From Massariosphaeria phaeospora (Eukaryota; Ascomycota; Dothideomycetes; Pleosporales): a DNA stretch of 64,000 nt. The stretch lies in assembly GCA_011032825.1 (NCBI GenBank), contig JAADJZ010000011.1, forward strand, positions 434,001 through 498,000. The letters are read 5' to 3'. The notes under the pieces were generated by a model. That model was not told the DNA's origin and ran no database searches. It saw only the letters and a program-made list of their open reading frames with translations. Of the stretch, positions 11,517 to 22,486 are shown one piece after another; the stretch's first letter is position 1; every line of letters starts with the position of its first letter. The translations under genes and the position numbers were made by a program.

Positions 11517-11723
11517 CACCAGCATCTTGGATACACAATGTCAACAAGTGCATACGAAGTCTTCTCAACTCGGTTTGCCAACGAACAATGCACGGATGGA
11601 CTTTGGTTATCAAAGGCTATTTAAACTTTCAAAAGTCTCCATATCCAGACAACTTTCTTGCAAATCACTGCAATCTTCAGCATTGCAGCGCCCCAGGTTC
11701 TCGCAGAATTATCCAAGGCCGAC

Positions 11724-13679
11724 ATGCCTAGGCAGACTACCAGTCCAATACCTCCCCTCACATGGGATTGCCCCAATTTTGCGCAACTCCGCGAGGAATA
11801 CTGGAACCACAACTATCGTCGTCCGGCTGATCAGTATTATGTCCCTTTCGAGCAGTATAAATACTCCTACTTCCTCGGCAAGCACGGTTATCTCGACGAT
11901 CAGTCTTCACCAGAGGCTGGTGCATTGTTGGACAACGAGATCCACCCCATCTTTGAGTTTTCGAATTGGGTGGGGCCCAAGAATCTTTACGAATTCTTTG
12001 GGTCTGTCGAACCAGCATTGAGACTTGCAACCTTGTGGCTCGAAATCCCGACCTTCCTGAAGTGGTGGGTAGACTTGTATCATGGTCGACCTGCCTTCGA
12101 CGAAAAAGGACGGGTTTTCATCCGTTGTGATGACGACGAGCTGCCGGAAAACGCCTTTGAAATGGTTGTTGACGAACTCCGCAAGCTCGCCGGCAAAATT
12201 ACGTTTAGTTTTCTTTCCAAGGATCAAATGGACGGAGCTGAGGGGGTGTGTTTTTCAGATCTGCGCCCCATGGTTCACAAAATGCAAGATTCACTGCAAG
12301 ATCGAACTTTCTGGTATAATTCGTGGGATAATACCAATGAGCCGACCATTGCTCTGAAGGTGTCATACATAGACGATATGATCGAGACGACCCACACCTC
12401 GGCACAATTCATATTACAGCGACATTTTCGGTTTGCAACTCTCATTCTGCATGAGTTATCACACGTCTGTACGTCTCTTTGGCAACCTGAAACCTCCAAA
12501 TGGCAGGAGCCCATTGTGCAAAAAGACGACCTTCTCCCGGAGTCAGGGCTGTCTTGGGAGAGGTATATCTTCGGTGCAAGGGTATTATTCCAAGAGACTA
12601 CGGGTGTCATGTATTGCACAGAGTTCGACCATGTGTATCCCACCGATACCTCGAGAAGTCTTCTACTGTATACGATTGTCTCGATCGAGTGGATCCATCA
12701 ATGGTTCTTGAAGGATACATGGCTACATATTCCCGAGGTACGAGAGCAACTATATGCACCGTCTATTCGACGTCAGAAAGCTTTATTCTCGATACAGAGA
12801 ATCTTTGATGGAGTTCCCCACGAGGTGCTCTATTTCCAAGGGAAGGAAGTCAAGACTGACGAGGTCCTCTGGAACTTGAGGCGTGGAGAATACTTCCAGA
12901 GTACGGAATACGCGGATTACATCCAACCTACGAACGGCTCAGGTGTCGAAGACTACTATGATGACACTGAAAGACAGGACTGTGAGGATGTCGTGCGCAT
13001 ACCATGGGGTGCCAAGTGGATTCCTTCTTCATGGACTGTCAACGCAGCAGACGACACCTCCGGCAAGCACAGCGCATCTGAGATCCATTCAACCGAGGAA
13101 CAACAGAATAGCATTGACGAACTCGCAACTGCCATGGAACAACTGAAGTTGAAACCAACTGCCCCTATACAGTGGCCAACAGCAGCCCTGGATATAATAG
13201 CACTTTACAAGCAGATATGGTCTCTTGACATAGCTTTGTTCCCAGACGGCAAATCCATGCCTGACTGGTTGGGGAAACCGCACTACTACTGGGACAAGGC
13301 GAAGCTCTGCTGTCCATACAGCCAGCTCGACCTAGACTCCGAACTCATCCCACCACCAACAACCCAGTCCGACCTATACTATGCTTCAGCGACTTCTGCA
13401 TGTAAGCACTGTAGGGCGTATCAAAGTCGCGACCGCGACTATATCCCCGCAGTCCCCTATTCCCGCCGGCAAAAGTCCGCTCCGAGACTGATACGCGTCG
13501 TACCTCGACGGCTAGTTTTTGCCCAGGTCTCGTACACATTTCCTCGTCGCCGGGCACGATATGTCAGGCCTGTGGGACGCTATTGGTACTGTCCTATCAA
13601 GCTGTTGGACACACCGTTTGAGCAGATAGGGACAGAGATGTACCGGGTTGTCGAGAAGAAGGTAGACAAACAAGACTGA
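11724..13679 (+). CDS. Large orphan protein with HExxH metal-binding motif
   Basis: A single exon from the first in-frame ATG encodes 651 residues; the frame is open a further 66 bases upstream but without an ATG. Residues 243-247 read HELSH, followed after about 25 residues by LLPESGLSWERYIFGA (Glu273, Glu279). HExxH plus a downstream Glu is the zinc-ligand arrangement of gluzincin-type metallopeptidases, so a peptidase-like centre is possible but unproven. The region before it (residues 10-100) is rich in Trp, Tyr and Asn. The C-terminal 110 residues are basic, with two Cys pairs (KLCCPYS, ACKHCRAY). No signal peptide is seen. It lies 207 bases after the AhpD-like gene on the same strand. 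I recognise no named family. Confidence 0.8.
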   Translation: MPRQTTSPIPPLTWDCPNFAQLREEYWNHNYRRPADQYYVPFEQYKYSYFLGKHGYLDDQSSPEAGALLDNEIHPIFEFSNWVGPKNLYEFFGSVEPALRLATLWLEIPTFLKWWVDLYHGRPAFDEKGRVFIRCDDDELPENAFEMVVDELRKLAGKITFSFLSKDQMDGAEGVCFSDLRPMVHKMQDSLQDRTFWYNSWDNTNEPTIALKVSYIDDMIETTHTSAQFILQRHFRFATLILHELSHVCTSLWQPETSKWQEPIVQKDDLLPESGLSWERYIFGARVLFQETTGVMYCTEFDHVYPTDTSRSLLLYTIVSIEWIHQWFLKDTWLHIPEVREQLYAPSIRRQKALFSIQRIFDGVPHEVLYFQGKEVKTDEVLWNLRRGEYFQSTEYADYIQPTNGSGVEDYYDDTERQDCEDVVRIPWGAKWIPSSWTVNAADDTSGKHSASEIHSTEEQQNSIDELATAMEQLKLKPTAPIQWPTAALDIIALYKQIWSLDIALFPDGKSMPDWLGKPHYYWDKAKLCCPYSQLDLDSELIPPPTTQSDLYYASATSACKHCRAYQSRDRDYIPAVPYSRRQKSAPRLIRVVPRRLVFAQVSYTFPRRRARYVRPVGRYWYCPIKLLDTPFEQIGTEMYRVVEKKVDKQD

Positions 13680-13946
13680 TATCTGCGGCCTGAATAGACT
13701 TATGCCAGTCATAATTGAGATTTTCCCCTACAATAATCCCTTGCAAGAAAGCATGCTAACTTCGTGATACTATATAGTCAGTGTCGATGTCTGCCAATAC
13801 ATTAGTGAAGCTCGTTCCGACCCTCAACAATAAGTTTTCCGATTATTCACTCTTTCTACTCTACTTCTCCCTAGCCTAACAAATAGCTAGCAACAACTCT
13901 ATGCAGCCGGTTGGTAAAAGTTATAGATCATATAGTACTACATCCT

Positions 13947-14924
13947 TCAAACATACGGCTGATATATCTTCTCACACCACCCCCAAAACTCACTCGCCTT
14001 CCCCTCCCGCACCGCCTCATACAAATCCCGTCTCCCATTCGGCGCCAACACCCCAAACGGCCTAACATACGCACCATTCCCTTTCTCCATTTCCGCCGCC
14101 ACCTCTTCTGTAAACCCCGCATATAGCATCGTATACCCGCCCATCTTCGGCTCATACAAGAGCAACTTCACCAGCAGCATCAACAGCCTCGGCTGGTGCG
14201 AGTAGATATTCGTCAACAAGTTTCCGGGGTTCTGGCACACACTCGTGATACCAAACTTGCCCCAGCGCTGCGCGGCTTCTACAGCGAGGAAGAAATTACC
14301 CGCTTTGGAAGACGCATAGTCGCGCTTGGAGTTTGTGGTGGCGCCGGTTTCTAGGTACTCGTATTGCAGCCCGCCCGGCGGCGAAAAGCTTTCGATCGCG
14401 AGCGAGCCAGTCCAGACAATGCGCACGCTCCCGGAAGACGCGGTCCGAGCGGCTTCTTGGAGCTGGGGTAGCAGTTGTTGCGTGAAGAGCAGCGGCGCGA
14501 TGCAATTGATGCCGACGTGGCCTTCGATCTTCTGCGCGGTCGTGGTCCCGTTCGGGTTGCCGCCAATTCCGGCATTGTTCCAGATGATATCGAGTTTTTG
14601 CTCCTGAGAAGCGAAGGCCGCGGCGGAGGCTTTGATCGTGGTGAGGTCATTCAAGTCCAGGTGCAGATACTTGAGTGTTGCGGGCGTGGGGGAGTCGCTG
14701 CTGGAGGCGACCTGCTGGATTGCGGCTTCGATGCGCGATTGCGAGCGCCCGGCTAAGTAGATCGTAGCGCCAGTTGGGTAGAGCATCTTTACGAGCTCAA
14801 GGCCGATGCCCTGGTTTGCGCCGGTGATGATGAAGACCTTGCCGACCTGGCTACCGGGTGGGACGTCTTTCTCTGTGAAGGTGGGTTTGGGGGGGAAGTA
14901 CTGGCTCCATATTGCTTGGAACAT
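13947..14924 (-). CDS. Short-chain dehydrogenase/reductase
   Basis: An intronless 325-residue classical-type SDR. The nucleotide-binding TGANQGIG is at residues 34-41 and NNAG at 116-119. The catalytic Ser174 is in WTGSLA and Tyr203/Lys207 are in YASSK. The PG-x-L-x-T-like PGNLLTN follows. The N-terminal extension (FQAIWSQYFPPKPTFTEKDVP) resembles retinol-dehydrogenase/WW-domain-oxidoreductase-like fungal SDRs. An Arg at position 60 (LAGRS), after the second beta strand, favours NADP(H). The substrate is unknown. The start codon is the first ATG and keeps the usual extension. Confidence 0.93.
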   Translation of the reverse strand: MFQAIWSQYFPPKPTFTEKDVPPGSQVGKVFIITGANQGIGLELVKMLYPTGATIYLAGRSQSRIEAAIQQVASSSDSPTPATLKYLHLDLNDLTTIKASAAAFASQEQKLDIIWNNAGIGGNPNGTTTAQKIEGHVGINCIAPLLFTQQLLPQLQEAARTASSGSVRIVWTGSLAIESFSPPGGLQYEYLETGATTNSKRDYASSKAGNFFLAVEAAQRWGKFGITSVCQNPGNLLTNIYSHQPRLLMLLVKLLLYEPKMGGYTMLYAGFTEEVAAEMEKGNGAYVRPFGVLAPNGRRDLYEAVREGKASEFWGWCEKIYQPYV

Positions 14925-15834
14925 GGCTGCAATCCTCTGTGTCGCTGCGCGTAGGTGCAGAAGTGCTGAAAGTAGCTTTGACTACGGTGGGACTTTTAGA
15001 TATTTATTGTAGCGTAAAGGTTCCCCTGCGACTGAGATGGGCTGAGTCCTAATCCGTCCGGATTAGGGGATTCTTCCCGCACGGGATGTGCGGCGGGGGC
15101 CGAATGAATCATTCTCTCGCTAGTTTGTCATCATAGACCAACCTCTTTTAGGTGCTCGGGCTTCGGTGAGAAGGTAGTGTCGGCATGTGACATGGTACTC
15201 GGGCGATAGAACCGCATTTGCGGCTGGAATTTGCTGAGAGCCAAGAAACGGCTGACGTGAGAGCTAAAGGGCATCTGGTGAAGTGTGCATGTTCTGCCCT
15301 GTGCACGAATTACTTTACAACCTAGCAGCAACCTTGGAAGTCTCGTGCATCAATCAGACGGCAGGGGGACCGTATGCGTTGGTATGATACATAGAGACCC
15401 ACAAACCTTAAGGAACCTAGTAACATCCTCAGAAATTCATCAATGAATCATACTCGCCGGAAACGATTTATCACTTTCCGCGAGCACTGCCGGTCACGTG
15501 CAACGCTGTATACAGGTGTTTCGGCTACAGAGAAAGTTTGCGCGAGTAGCTCAAGAGGAGTCTCATTTGTTTTGTGTTTCGGGTAATACCTACTCTATTC
15601 CGTGGATGCTTGAGCAACATATGGCATGAGAAGTCTACAGTATAAGAGCAGAAGGAATCCCAAGTACACCCTACCTCACGCCCGTCTTACGTCCTGCCTT
15701 ACGCCTGCCTATTCATGAACCTTGCTCGAAGAGTAAGAATCACTGAGCGCCCTCGAGGTCAGTTCGCAGCGAATCTCTCAGAGATTTTCCCTTCTATGAC
15801 TGCTCACAACGTTAGATGTTGTAACAATATGAGA
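14925..15834. other. Intergenic, no gene recognised
   Basis: Contains the promoter of the dehydrogenase and the 3' flank of the HET gene. An imperfect GC-rich palindrome-like patch (CCGTCCGGATTAGGG) lies near 15055. No convincing ORF. Confidence 0.45.
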
Positions 15835-17887
15835 TTACCGGATCACGAAGTATTGAAGCCGCTTTACCATGCTAGTGTGGATCCGAGGAAAAACAGACAC
15901 TGCGCCAACAAATCGCTGGTAGTTATCCTCATCTCGAAGCACAACCAACGTTTCCATCCTGGGTAACATGCAGATCTTGTCTTCGATCCGCATAGCAGCT
16001 GGTCCTAAGCCCATAAGGCCTGTACCGGTTATGAACAGTCTTTGCCCAGACCAACGTATGCGTGCGATATCCTCAACATCATCGGCTCTGGTAGTAGGTA
16101 TCGAGCCTAAGGGTTGCCGAGAACCGGGCCTAGCTAGCTTCTCCAAGGACTGGAGCAGAGCGATTTGTAAAGGGTCTGATGACAACGTGGGATCCATATA
16201 CTTCTTGTGACCATCTGACACTGGCTGTTCTTGTTTTGGAGGCCGTATCTTGGTTCTACAGTAACCTAGAAAATATTCGAACGCATATTTCCCGCCGATT
16301 AGAGTATTGCAGAAATGCTTGATGTCACGTTGCTCCAACCTGCATCTATCCCAGAAATCCGCAATCTTTGCCAGGGACACTCCACGGACATCATGATATA
16401 ACATATCAGCGGATACTCGCTGTATCCAGTCATAGTGAAACCCGCTGATGGCGAGATGTTGATCTTCTGTTAGTCTTTCTGGCGCGGCTGCTTCTGATGA
16501 CTCGTACAGCAGGGGCCAACGGCTATCGGAACTGTAGCACTCGAATTTGGACCCCATATTAGAGACTGAACGAACATCCCAATGTGGAACCCAAGATGGC
16601 GTTGCGTCTATACTCCATTTCTGCAACTCCGAACCGTGTTGGACATTTTCAAGGAGCTTTGCAGTTAGACCCAGGGATACAGCCTCGAAAGCAACATTGC
16701 GATACAGGGTAGAAGCGGAGATCGTATAGTCGGGCTCAATCGTATTAACCAGGGCCGTCTCTGGTCCATAACGCGATCCGTAACGGAGTCCCAGAATGGC
16801 ATATATCCGATCGCGGTCATCAGAGCATTCCAAGCTTCTAGTAAAGCGCAGTACGCTCATGAAATTTAGACCTGTCGAAGACTTGGTTTTGAAGGTGCTT
16901 AGGCGATCTATCCTGTCAAGAAGTGTGCGCGGATTTCGGAACTTCGAGGTGGATTTGATTGGTGTGTCGTCTTGGAGTGAAATCGTGATCGAGGCAATGT
17001 CTCGCCACGAAATCTCGTCCGGTCCCCACATGAAGACGGCGTAGCGCGCAAGGAGGAGTTGTTGGACCACCCATAGTCGGCGAAACCACTGGCAATCGGC
17101 GAACTCTAGCAGATAGTTCCATTTATCGCTGCCGGGCTTGGGTATTTCGGTGCCGTTGATGATCGAGTTGAAGAACTTCATCGCTTTCGAGGTTTCTGTG
17201 GATGTGTCGCCCAAATGGATCAAAACACGGGAGGCATCGCGATATATGTCTCCCATCAGCTTGACCTGGTGACCGCGCTCTCTTGGATCATTCTGGTTGA
17301 TACACACACCATCTGCCCACACGACTAGATCCCGATCGGGAAGTCTGACTCGAAGCAAAGCTTGTCGGAGACTTTCCGTAATCATAACGTGTTGATCGCC
17401 ACATACCAGTGGGTATGAATAGATCGCTACGCCCCAGACATACGAAATTGCCTCATATTGTTCGTGGCGGGTAGAATCGACGTGCTTAAGCTCGCAATCT
17501 AGTGGGTCGTCTAGTGTCCCAGGATGAATCGTGAGTAGCCGAATGGACGTCTTGGTCTCCAATGGACGATATTCAAACTTTGAGATAACCTCTTGTACTA
17601 TGTCTGGACTTGTCAATATCTGAGGCCAGTCGACGGGTAGTTTACTCACACAGTTCGGAGTCAGATCCTCCATCCCCGATCTTACCAAAGCGACTAAGAG
17701 ATCTCATAGGTAATTTGTCTTTCCAGCGCCATTCACTAGACTTTTGTTTCTGTTCAATTGAATCAGTGCGCATGGTCGGGATATTTGCGCTTGATGCATC
17801 AGGAAAAGGAACAGAGACAGGAATCTTCAGCTCCACATCCTTCCTTTCATCAAGACCATCCAATATGGCTGTTTGGAATTCATTCAT
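15835..17887 (-). CDS. HET-domain (heterokaryon incompatibility) protein
   Basis: Modelled as two exons, 17650-17887 and 15835-17597. A 52-base intron (donor GTGAGT, branch-like ATTGAC, acceptor ATAG) gives 666 residues. Without the intron an alternative start at 17673 gives about 612 residues. The HET domain begins at YEAISYVWG (residue 127 in the spliced model), followed by the family's ADGVCINQNDPRERGHQVKLMGDIYRDA-type segment and later W-F-R-R-L-W-V-V-Q-like residues (CQWFRRLWVVQQLLLAR). The remainder is variable C-terminal sequence with no repeat domain. HET proteins trigger cell death after fusion of unlike hyphae; most genomic copies are orphans. An in-frame ATG at 18109 also exists, but the sequence between looks non-coding. 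Confidence 0.88.
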
Positions 17888-18251
17888 CGTAGTAGAAGCT
17901 TTGATGATAAGAAGTGAGATGGAAGTCTTGCGGTTTTCAGGTTCATCATGTCGGGTGGGCTGTGTTAAGCCACTTAGGCTGTGCAATCGAAGGACGCATG
18001 GCACTAAGCTGCATATGATCGAATTTCTGCCTGTTCGGAGCCTCAGGCTGCAACAAGATATTGCTATACGATCAGTAAATCCATCTCGTTGTCGGCTTCT
18101 TGACTTCACTGCCCCATGGTCTCTTCCACGGGCTGCCTGTGTGGACTTCGGTATTGACTATGTGTTCTGAAAGCCTGACTTTGGACAGTCCGTTCTCCAA
18201 GTTATTTGTACTCTACCTAGCTGAGTACTTGGAAATGATAAATATTTCGAC

Positions 18252-18610
18252 TCAATTCTGCGACGTCTTCTTCTGCCTTGGCAGCACCAACCAGAAGATC
18301 GTGATCGTGACCAAAAGGGCCAACACAAACAGCTGTAAGATCTTCACACCGTATGGTTCTGCGATTGCTCCAGCGAAAAACGGTAGTACTGCGACACCGT
18401 TTCCGGCAAAGACAGAAGCTAGCCGATGCAGCCGTGTGCAAATTTTCTGGCAACAACTTCGTTGCCACCACGATCGCACCGGGAATGGGTGGGCACGTAA
18501 AGAATCCTAATAAAGCCACAGAGACGGCTGAGGCGACGAATGTTGGTACGAACTAGAGAACCAACTGTACTCCGACCGAAAGGACGAGGTAGCTCGTAAT
18601 GACCCTACAT
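18252..18610 (-). pseudogene. Fragment of a major facilitator transporter (C-terminal helices)
   Basis: Reading the minus strand from about 18610, a transporter-like peptide runs SYLVLSVGVQLVL, an in-frame TAG at 18553-18555, FVPTFVASAVSVALLGFFTCPP. It then changes frame near 18410-18430 and ends LPFFAGAIAEPYGVKILQL..LALLVTITIFWLVLPR. The pattern matches the last three or four helices of fungal MFS carriers of the bypass-of-stop-codon/FHT type (family recalled, not searched). The stop falls where a Trp would fit (QLVxWFVP-like). An intron-like segment at about 18610-18670 precedes the fragment. The N-terminal half is absent, so it is a broken remnant. Confidence 0.7.
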
Positions 18611-19623
18611 TCTCCTGTCTAAATGTTCATTTCCGAAAGGATATCTAGGTGGTTAGTGAAGTACTTACTCACACTCGTGAAGTCTTCGGTCTCTTGGCGC
18701 CAAGAGATGACGCGGTGAAGTGCGGGGTATTGCATCTTGTCATCTCGTCAGCCTGCTCCCTTTCACACCATCCTATCTGGGGCAATCTCATGAGATTTTC
18801 AGCACCATCAGCAAGACATGTCCCATCTCAAGATTCTTAGTTGTCGTCAGGTGCGTTGGAAGTAGCGCGATGAGTACGTCGAGCGCAAAACTACTAACAC
18901 AATCTCACTATATAACGTGCATTGCAAACACACTATCTGAATATCATGCAATTCCCTGTCATGAACTTTCTAGCATAAATTTCCTGGACCGTCCTCGTCA
19001 TTGACCAGATTTTCCAAGTGTCATGATATCTCTGCTCACATCAAGGGATGAGATATCGGTGTGTACGCATATGTTTAAGATGCGATGTCTACGAACTCCT
19101 ACTTTTCTTTCGACGCATTAACCGCGAGAAATCGGAGCTCTGATGATATGCCGCCCAGGGAACCATACAGCACGATCGATTCGGCCGATTAGAACACCTA
19201 GTGCAGGATTGGGAACTGGATGTACGGATTTTCAGATACTCAGAAACCAGCCAGTCAGCCGATCACCCCTAGAACTACCTCATGTTACGAATGTGTACCT
19301 CGAAGCGGGGAGTACAATACGGGACGAAGGGACCGAGACCGCCTCAGAGCGAAGTGCCGGCGAATGCATAGCACACTTTGAGTACTGAGTAAGGGTCCAA
19401 TATACTAGCCGACTTCCATTTGCTGAGACTTGCTTCACCAATACTGGGTAATCGGAAAATTGTACCCTTGCATATCAACTGTACCCCACAAATCCTACAG
19501 CCCAATCTTCCGGGATGAAACGTGCGGACCTTTCTACGACTGGTCTTGGGAGTCTTCGCACGAAGCTTAACATTGAACTGCTTTCTCTGGATTTCTATTT
19601 TTTCACTGGTGCTATTAGCCAAG
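18611..19623. other. Intergenic, no gene recognised
   Basis: Unassignable sequence between the two decayed genes. Weak traces of further transporter sequence may persist near 18690-18730 but are not supportable. Confidence 0.4.
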
Positions 19624-20909
19624 ATGCTTCTATTCAGTCTTTTCGCAGCATGCGCATTTGCACAAGCACCTCTTCACCATCTTTTCGTTGGTACCACCGA
19701 TGGCACTGCTTTGTATACGTTGGAGCTGGATGAGCAGCTTCGGACTTTGGCCATGACGAAGAACAGCGATGCAGCTGGAGCTTCGCCTTCCATCGTTCTC
19801 GATGTTCGCAGCAACGTTCCAATAGGCCTGTCTTGAGCTAATGGCGACTTCAAAGAGAACGAGACTCTTCCTTTTCGGAAGCCGGCCCTCCGAAGGCACG
19901 CTTTCGAGGTATGCTATCAATGAGGATTACTCACTGGTACACGAGGGAACGATGGACATCCCGCGGTCGTGTTCGTGGTCGCGCGTGTACTCACTCGAAC
20001 GTGAAGTAGCTCACAAAAACAGGCAACACTACGAGATTCGCATCTGTCCATCTCACTTCCAGACCCCAGCTGCCGAGCTCAATATTCGGCTCAGCATCCA
20101 CCGGCCTCTGCAGCACTCTCTTCGCAGTCGACGTCACTGGTTTTTACACCATGCGCTCCGCTGAGTACCAAGGCGATTTCCGCTCTTTATCATGGAGTCC
20201 TAACGGTCGCAATCTGCGCACACTGGAATCACATTCTTCCGACCCTTCGAGCAGCTCTATCCTAAACTTCCACATATCTGACAATGCTAATCTGGAGGAC
20301 TTGGTCGGCACCGACATCCTTACCAACGTCACGAGCGCAGAACAGCTCATCTCGCACCCTATCGGCAACCGGGCATTCATCGTGACCAAGAATTCGAACG
20401 AACTGGTCGATATTGCGCTGCAACAGAACGGCCTTGTTGACAGTTCGGCGCCCCCTGGAAGACGCCCTGTACTTCCCGCTAGCATCCCTTCAAACGATTA
20501 CACAACATCATCTCTCGCTATATCCAGTTCTAACACCACTCTATAGACGCTCTCGCAATCTGGATCCCAAGCCATCATCTCCGTATTCTCGCTCAATGCC
20601 ACAACCGGTGCAGTCGAGAAGTCCATCGCGCGGTCGAGCTGGCAGGGTATGGGCAACGGCGTGCTCGTTGCCGCGCCGTTCGGAGGTGCCGATTTAGTTG
20701 CTGTCACGAATGCGCCTGTGGGTATGGTTGCTATCTTGGGCCTCGACGTTGGATCTCCTGCAAGTGCCGGCGAAGAGAAGGATTCAAGTTGGCTGAAAGC
20801 TGTGGATGCTGGACTGGAGGTAGAATCTGTCGCAGCGCCGAAGATCAAGGCGTTTGGGCGGATCGATCTGGGGCTCGAAGGGCTTGGCGAGGGCGTGTGG
20901 GTGAACTGA
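19624..20909 (+). pseudogene. Decayed secreted beta-propeller lactonase / carboxymuconate-cyclase-like gene
   Basis: The ATG at 19624 opens a good signal peptide (MLLFSLFAACAFAQAP), then HHLFVGTTDGTALYTLELD, the first propeller strand of fungal 'lactonase/3-carboxymuconate cyclase' proteins. The frame stops near 19836. Similarity resumes in another frame (SEGTLSRYAINEDYSLVHEG) and again from about 20105 (GFYTMRSAEYQGDFRSLSWSPNG). It then crosses a TAG at 20544-20546 and continues in frame to VWVN at 20909. The last stop lies in NTTL-stop-TLSQSGSQ, where Trp would fit. No intron pattern repairs all breaks. Four fragments in three frames point to a pseudogene, although sequencing errors or unrecognised introns could explain part. 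Confidence 0.7.
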
Positions 20910-21361
20910 TGATTTGTCTCGGAAGTAGGATGCCGGGAACAGCACACATAATGCGATGCACTGTTAACAGTTACCAGAATCTCTTCACCGCCTATTTCAC
21001 GCCCATGTCGCTACATATGCGGAATGAGTATCACAGTAAGCATCGTCAATGAATTATCCATGTTGTACGAAATGTTCACAACTCCATCTAAACGTCACGT
21101 TCACGAGATAGAGCAAAGCAAACCTTGGAACCACCAAAAACGCCGGTACCAACAACTCTAAATGTCGTATCCCGCAATCTCACTTCCTACAAACAAACCC
21201 TAAGATCCGAACCATCGGACAACGCACGACCGACTCTCTTCCACGTACGCACTCCGCATTATTCCTTCAACAACAAACGCGCATATCTCTCTCATACATA
21301 TAAATGCCGCCTATATATTTCCACCTCCACCCGTAGATTCCTAATACCCACCCACACCAAA
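20910..21361. other. Intergenic with promoter of the proline-rich gene
   Basis: A TATA-like CATATAAATG at 21297-21306 lies 56-65 bases before the ATG at 21362, and a second TATATATTT at about 21311. The leader between is pyrimidine/ACC-rich. Confidence 0.5.
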
Positions 21362-21997
21362 ATGAATCCGAACCAGCCCCCTTTCTGGTTTTATTATTAC
21401 ACCACCCCACCCTACGCACCGCAGTTTCCAGCGCAACACCCACCGCCACAACAACCCTACACCCACCCTGCGCCTCCATTCCCATACCCCGTCCAGGCTG
21501 GATATGTAGCTCATCCAGCTCATCCGCACCCACCAGTTTTCCCACCGCCTATGTACCCACTCTCTCCTCCGCATCCTCTCCCACATCCCTCCCTCCACCC
21601 CACTCCGCAATTCCCCGTTCTCCCCTATCTCTACCACCATGGCCACGCTGCACCCCCTCCCCCAGCACCACCCGCCTGGCAGATTGCCCAACGAGCCGTA
21701 GACGCGCAATTTATTCGCGAGCACGGATCACTGAACTTTGGGCCGGCAATGGTGAGACCGGCGCCGCTTTTACTGTCACCACCGCCACAGCAGCAGCCGC
21801 AGCCGCGTCCGATGCCAGTTATAAACAGACGAACTCCGCGAAGACAGAGTCGTGGTGCGTTTTCCGAGACATCGGAGGAGCCAGAGTCAGAGCCCGTGTA
21901 CAAGAGCGATGATCCATTGGGGTGGCAGCAGCAATTTAGGAGGGAGAAGAAGGAGAGGGAGAGGGAAAGGAGGAGGAATAATCAGTGGGCGGGTTGA
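21362..21997 (+). CDS. Proline-rich low-complexity protein
   Basis: A single exon encodes 211 residues from the first ATG in frame. Residues 1-105 are dominated by Pro, His, Tyr and Phe (NQPPFWFYYYTTPPY, then HPPPQQPY and similar). A short amphipathic stretch follows (AWQIAQRAVDAQFIREHGS). The tail is strongly basic and Glu-rich (RREKKERERERRRNN). There are no membrane segments; disorder is expected. TATA-like elements at the right distance and a pyrimidine-rich leader support expression. Function is unknown; proline-rich adaptors or RNA-associated proteins look like this, but that is not evidence. Confidence 0.65.
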   Translation: MNPNQPPFWFYYYTTPPYAPQFPAQHPPPQQPYTHPAPPFPYPVQAGYVAHPAHPHPPVFPPPMYPLSPPHPLPHPSLHPTPQFPVLPYLYHHGHAAPPPPAPPAWQIAQRAVDAQFIREHGSLNFGPAMVRPAPLLLSPPPQQQPQPRPMPVINRRTPRRQSRGAFSETSEEPESEPVYKSDDPLGWQQQFRREKKERERERRRNNQWAG

Positions 21998-22486
21998 AGT
22001 AGGCTCCCCTTGAGCATTCGCGCAAACTTTGATCCGAAGTAGGCTAGGAGATGATAATTACGATATGATGCTCCTCCTCAAATCTACAGGCGAGGGTCCA
22101 AGCAGGTATCAAAGACTGATTTCTTTTCGATCCTGTTGGGGGGCGGGGGGATGTGGTAAGTTAGTACCCAACCCAGACTCTTATTAGGACGTGATGAGTG
22201 AGGGCCTTCACTCCATTCCTCACTCACCATGGATTGGATTGGCCATAGCTAGCCGATAATCCCCACCGCTACTAACCAATTCCCTTTTCCGGTTCTCCGG
22301 ATAATAGTCCGCAAACAGAACAGGCAACCGCCGAAAGCCGACAGTCAAGCCAAATGTCAATTATACGAACGAAAATGCTCATGTATTATGATATACCGCC
22401 AACGCCATGCTAACCACTAATTCAGCCTTGTTGTCTTGTAGTCTGACATCTATCCTTCAGCCCCCGATACTACTTCCCTCGATGCC
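21998..22486. other. Convergent intergenic region
   Basis: 3' flanks of two convergent genes. A G-rich run (GTTGGGGGGCGGGGGG) lies near 22135-22150. No gene seen. Confidence 0.5.

Noticed and set aside
10250..16000. A secondary-metabolite cluster containing the SDR, oxidase, transporter and HET genes
   Set aside because: No polyketide synthase, peptide synthetase, terpene cyclase or prenyltransferase core gene is present in the window.
18252..20909. Repeat-induced point mutation as cause of the two broken genes
   Set aside because: Two TGG-to-TAG-compatible stops are too few; no repeat partner or strong C-to-T bias is visible by eye, and frameshifts are not RIP products.
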